Shown: piece by piece, positions 60,693-64,000 of the stretch | Layout of the letters: each line of letters opens with the position of its first letter | Position numbering within the stretch: position 1 is the stretch's first letter | Origin: Symsagittifera roscoffensis | Taxonomy: Eukaryota; Xenacoelomorpha; Acoela; Convolutidae | Assembly (NCBI RefSeq): GCF_963678635.1 | Contig: NC_087064.1 | Span: 23,236,509 to 23,300,508 of the forward strand | Length of the DNA: 64,000 nt | Direction of reading: 5' to 3' | Notes under the pieces: generated by a model | Databases searched by the model: none | What the model was told of the DNA's origin: nothing | The model's input: only the letters and a program-made list of their open reading frames with translations | Position numbers and translations under genes: made by a program

Positions 60693-61524
60693 ACACACAA
60701 GCAAAAATATGACCGACAACGCTACTGGGAAAAAACTGAACGAGTTAAACTTTGAGTCTACAAAATTTCTTACGTGACGCACGCCAATTATGAGTCTACA
60801 TAATTGCTAAGTGACGCACGTCAATTACGACGCATTTGCAGTACCAGTCAATTTGAAAAGAAATTTACCAACTAATATGCCTCAATTTATAGAGCGGACG
60901 CATTTTAACTAGTATACAAAATAGATCATTTAAAATATGCGACCCTGCTGATGTTTGAACCTCTTTATTTGCTGCTGGTCTCCTTCCCTACCTCTACGCT
61001 GCAGAACCATAACAACTAGAAGCTAAAGTGCTATTTGTAATACAATAGTGTGTGTTAATATCTTTAGCCTTTGCTGTACTTAATCGCTGGTTATTGATAT
61101 CATGCACATACTGCAATAAAAGAGCACTTTCAAAAAGAGCACTAATATTTGCGAATTGGGTTGGAAAAAAGTGAGTTCGTAATATCACACAAGCTTTAAG
61201 AAAAGTAACCTGAAAGAAAAGTAAACGAAAAAAATCCTTAGGACCTACATGAGAGTTTAAACTACATTCACCGACTCTTAATAAATGAAATGTTTGAGTT
61301 ACATTGCAAAAGTAGACGGGTAAGATAACATAAACGCTTTTTGCAAAAAGTAGAACTAGAACCTGAGGCATTCCTTACGTATCCACTAACCAAATGGTAA
61401 ACTTAAATTTAGTCTGACTATCAAAAGTTCAGACCAGTTTCTCCCTACAGGAGAATTTTGTTTAATTATAATTCAGGAATTCTAATGACGATGAAAATTG
61501 ATATAACAAGAAAAGCTTAACATA

Positions 61525-61572
61525 GAGGCGATGCGGAGCTGCGCATCAGTTGCGACAACGCAAACATAAAAA
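61525..61572 (+). repeat. Related hairpin at the right end of unit 1
   Basis: GAGGCGATGCGGAGCTGCGC, then ATCAGTTGCGACAACGCAAA. The stem GATGCG/CGCATC takes the place of GCGAAGC/GCTTCGC at 35224 while the flanks (CA.CA.TTG.GA and AAACATAAAAA) are kept. Confidence 0.65.
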
Positions 61573-63862
61573 TTCCAGCCGCGAAAAAGTAAATTAGAGC
61601 TTCAAAAAACTAAGATTTTTTCTGAAAAAAGCACAACTAAAAATCATTGCGACCTTTATATGAGTCTGAAAACCACATGAATTATACTGGCTCAAAACAC
61701 GTATTTTACAGATCTTTTGTTTTTAATGCACGATGTGCTTTATCACTTGTGTGATGGTCATGGTCCGTTTTTTTTCAGAAAACTCTTATAATTTGTTCAG
61801 GCTATAATTTATTTATGCTAAGTTCAAATCAATCTGCGAGTTAAAAAAAACTATTTACATTGGGCAGGTGCGTTCTTGCCATTTTAGCAGAAAATGCGAA
61901 ATCTTGCAAAGTGACATTTTTTAGTTATTTGGCAGCTTTTTGGAAGTCGTATTTAATTCGGTCGACTTATTCTATCATAGTATTTTACAACTTCTGATCG
62001 TATCTTTTGATTTAAAATTACTGGCAAGAAATTTTAGAAGCTTCATAATAAATGCTCAGATTCTCTTTTAGAAAGGTAGAGAAAATCATGATTTTTTAAA
62101 ACTGAATTCTTTTTCCATTTTTTTTTTGTCATTTCAACAGTCTTAGTTTTGTGTAGCTTGCTTCCAACTTTTACCCCAAAATTGTTGTGCGGCATATTGT
62201 TTTTTATCCTATCCTGTTTAATTGATAAACACAGTTTGTATCAATACGTTAAATAAAAGAAACGTTAAATACAAAAATAGCGTTAAAAACAAAAAGCGTT
62301 GGGCATTTCAAGAAATATAGGCTAGATAAAACTGGAATTTGATGTATTTATACTTTTGATACATACGGTATTTATCAATCAAAAAGGATAAGATAAAAAC
62401 AATATGCCACTCAAGTAGTATTCAGTAAAAACTGGAAGCAGGCTACACAAAGGTAAGATTGTTAAAATGACTAAAATAACTTATAGCGAGAACAACTACT
62501 TAAACCTATTCTGAAAAAAAAACCAAACAAAAACCATTACACTGCCTTATCAAGTGATAAAGCACTAAATTCATTAAAAACAAGACCTCTTAACTACTGG
62601 ATTTGAACCAGCATCTAGTGAACACCAGCTAATTTGCTCTAAGCAGCCCCACTTTCGTTAAACATAGCCAATAGATAGTTGGAAAAAAGCAACAGAAAAT
62701 TCTGCAATAATTCATGATTGACAATTTTTCAAAATAATTTTAGAAGAATTGGATCAATGAGTAACACTTTTATTTCGCTGGGAAATGTGAAAAGTAAATT
62801 CCAATTTCGAAATTAGAAGCCGATCACGCTTTTCGTGACCTTTACTCTCTTGCTGTTCGATAGTGGAGTTTGCCTTCCTTTCAACAAAGCAAAGGAACTG
62901 AACTTAAAACAAAATCGAAAGTCAAACCGCGAAAAAGCAAATTCGAGCTTGAACAAATTTTACACAGAGGCGAAGTTGCACTTCGCACACACAAGCAAAA
63001 ATATGACCGACAACGCTACTGGGAAAAAACTGAACGAGTTAAACTTTGAGTCTACATAATTTCTTACGTGACGCACGCCAATTATGAGTCTACATAATTG
63101 CTAAGTGATGCACGTCAATTATGACGCATTAGCAGTACCAGTCAATTTGAAAAGAAATTTACCAACTAATATGCCTCAATTTATAGAGCGGACGCATTTT
63201 AACTAGTATACAAAATAGATCATTTAAAATATGCGACCCTGCTGATGTTTGAACCTCTTTATTTGCTGCTGGTCTCCTTCCCTACCTCTACGCTGCAGAA
63301 CCATAACACCTAGAAGCTAAAGTGCTATTTGTAATACAATAGTGTGTGTTAATATCTTTAGCCTTTGCTGTACTTAATCGCTGGTTATTGATATCATGCA
63401 CATACTGCAATAAAAGAGCACTTTCAAAAAGAGCACTAATATTTGCGAATTGGGTTGGAAAAAAGTGAGTTCGTAATATCACACAAGCTTTAAGAAAAGT
63501 AACCGAAGGAAAAGTAAACGAAAAAAATCCTTGGGACCTACATGAGAGTCTAAACTACATTCACCGACTCTTAATAAATGAAATGTTTGAGTTACATTGC
63601 AAAAGTAGACGGGTAAGATAACATAAACGCTTTTTGCAAAAAGTAGAACTAGAACCTGAGGCATTCCTTTCGTATCCACTAACCAAATGGTAAACTTAAA
63701 TTTAGTCTGACTATCAAAAGTTCAGACCAGTTTCTCCCTACAGGAGAATTTTGTTTAATTATAATTCAGGAATTCTAATGACGATGAAAATTGATATAAC
63801 AAGAAAAGCTTAACATAGAGGCGATGCGGAGCTGCGCATCAGTTGCGACAACGCAAACATAA
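61572..63862. repeat. 2.29-kb tandem duplication, unit 2
   Basis: Second unit, with the same hairpin copies (62965 and 63817) and tRNA-like segment (62589-62650). After 63862 the sequence continues with AAACTAGGTCTATCAAAAT, which matches DNA after the hairpin at 35224. Unit 2 is therefore joined to its natural right flank and unit 1 is the extra one. Confidence 0.9.
62589..62650 (-). other. tRNA-like segment, unit 2
   Basis: A copy of 60296-60356 with no visible difference in the B-box part; present only because the unit is duplicated. Confidence 0.25.
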
Positions 63863-64000
63863 AAAACATCAGTCGAAAAATGGAAAATATTGAAAAAAAA
63901 CTAGGTCTATCAAAATTAAAAATTTCGTAAGTCTCTCTAGAAAATCATTTTAGGCAAAGAGGCCAGGCATTTGAACATTAATCTAGCAACAGATTAAAAC

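Larger units (their letters stand above)
59279..61571. repeat. 2.29-kb tandem duplication, unit 1
   Basis: TCCAGCCGCGAAAAAGTAAA starts at 59281 and again at 61574. From there the two units are nearly identical to CATCAGTTGCGACAACGCAA (61544 and 63837). Differences are scattered substitutions and a few 1-base indels in homopolymers. Inside the unit are a hairpin-family-2 copy (60672), a tRNA-like segment (60296-60356) and a second hairpin (61525). The 59160-59280 DNA just before it resembles 60500-60660, so the family was already present before the duplication. Confidence 0.9.

Overview
The window looks like AT-rich nuclear DNA from an invertebrate-type metazoan. Supporting this are GT-AG introns from under 200 bp to 12.7 kb, an animal-type kinesin gene, and remains of BEL/Pao, Ty3/gypsy-like and Ty1/copia LTR retrotransposons, LINEs and many short non-autonomous elements. 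Two runs of exactly 200 N (16296-16495 and 46831-47030) mark scaffold gaps. I could not place the organism more precisely. I see no bacterial-style operon, CRISPR array or rRNA gene.

One host gene can be reconstructed: a kinesin of the KIF12 type on the + strand. It has sixteen coding exons between 20978 and 56137, and every exon joins the next in frame across GT-AG introns. The predicted protein is 965 aa. It has a Ser/acidic N-terminal extension of about 240 aa, a complete motor domain (about aa 236-604), coiled coil (about aa 605-720), a low-complexity Ser/Asn/Gln tail, and a short C-terminal helix. A poly(A) signal follows the stop codon.

Upstream (1-20900) is a graveyard of mobile elements: a LINE ORF1-like fragment, a minus-strand BEL/Pao integrase to DUF5641 remnant, a plus-strand gag remnant with a zinc knuckle, a long decayed minus-strand gag-pol element of the same family (about 13450 to 9560), an inverted-repeat element packed with 33-bp repeats (5611-6218), an unrecognised decayed coding region (16740-18840) and a degenerate minisatellite (19310-19945).

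The introns are equally loaded. Intron 6 holds an 836-bp tandem duplication of an inverted-repeat element. Intron 8 holds a degenerate repeat array. Intron 9 holds two head-to-tail LINE copies and a copia remnant. Downstream (56138-64000) I found no gene; it is dominated by a near-identical 2.29-kb tandem duplication.

The most interesting observations are: (1) a 232-bp inverted-repeat element inserted in frame in coding exon 1 of the kinesin, which also carries a possible donor and acceptor that would splice it out in frame; (2) several unrelated-looking elements that share CCC...GGG termini and 2-bp flanks; (3) two dispersed hairpin families whose stems differ by compensating base changes; and (4) an 87-bp conserved module present twice. 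All of these come from reading the sequence by eye, and no search could be run.
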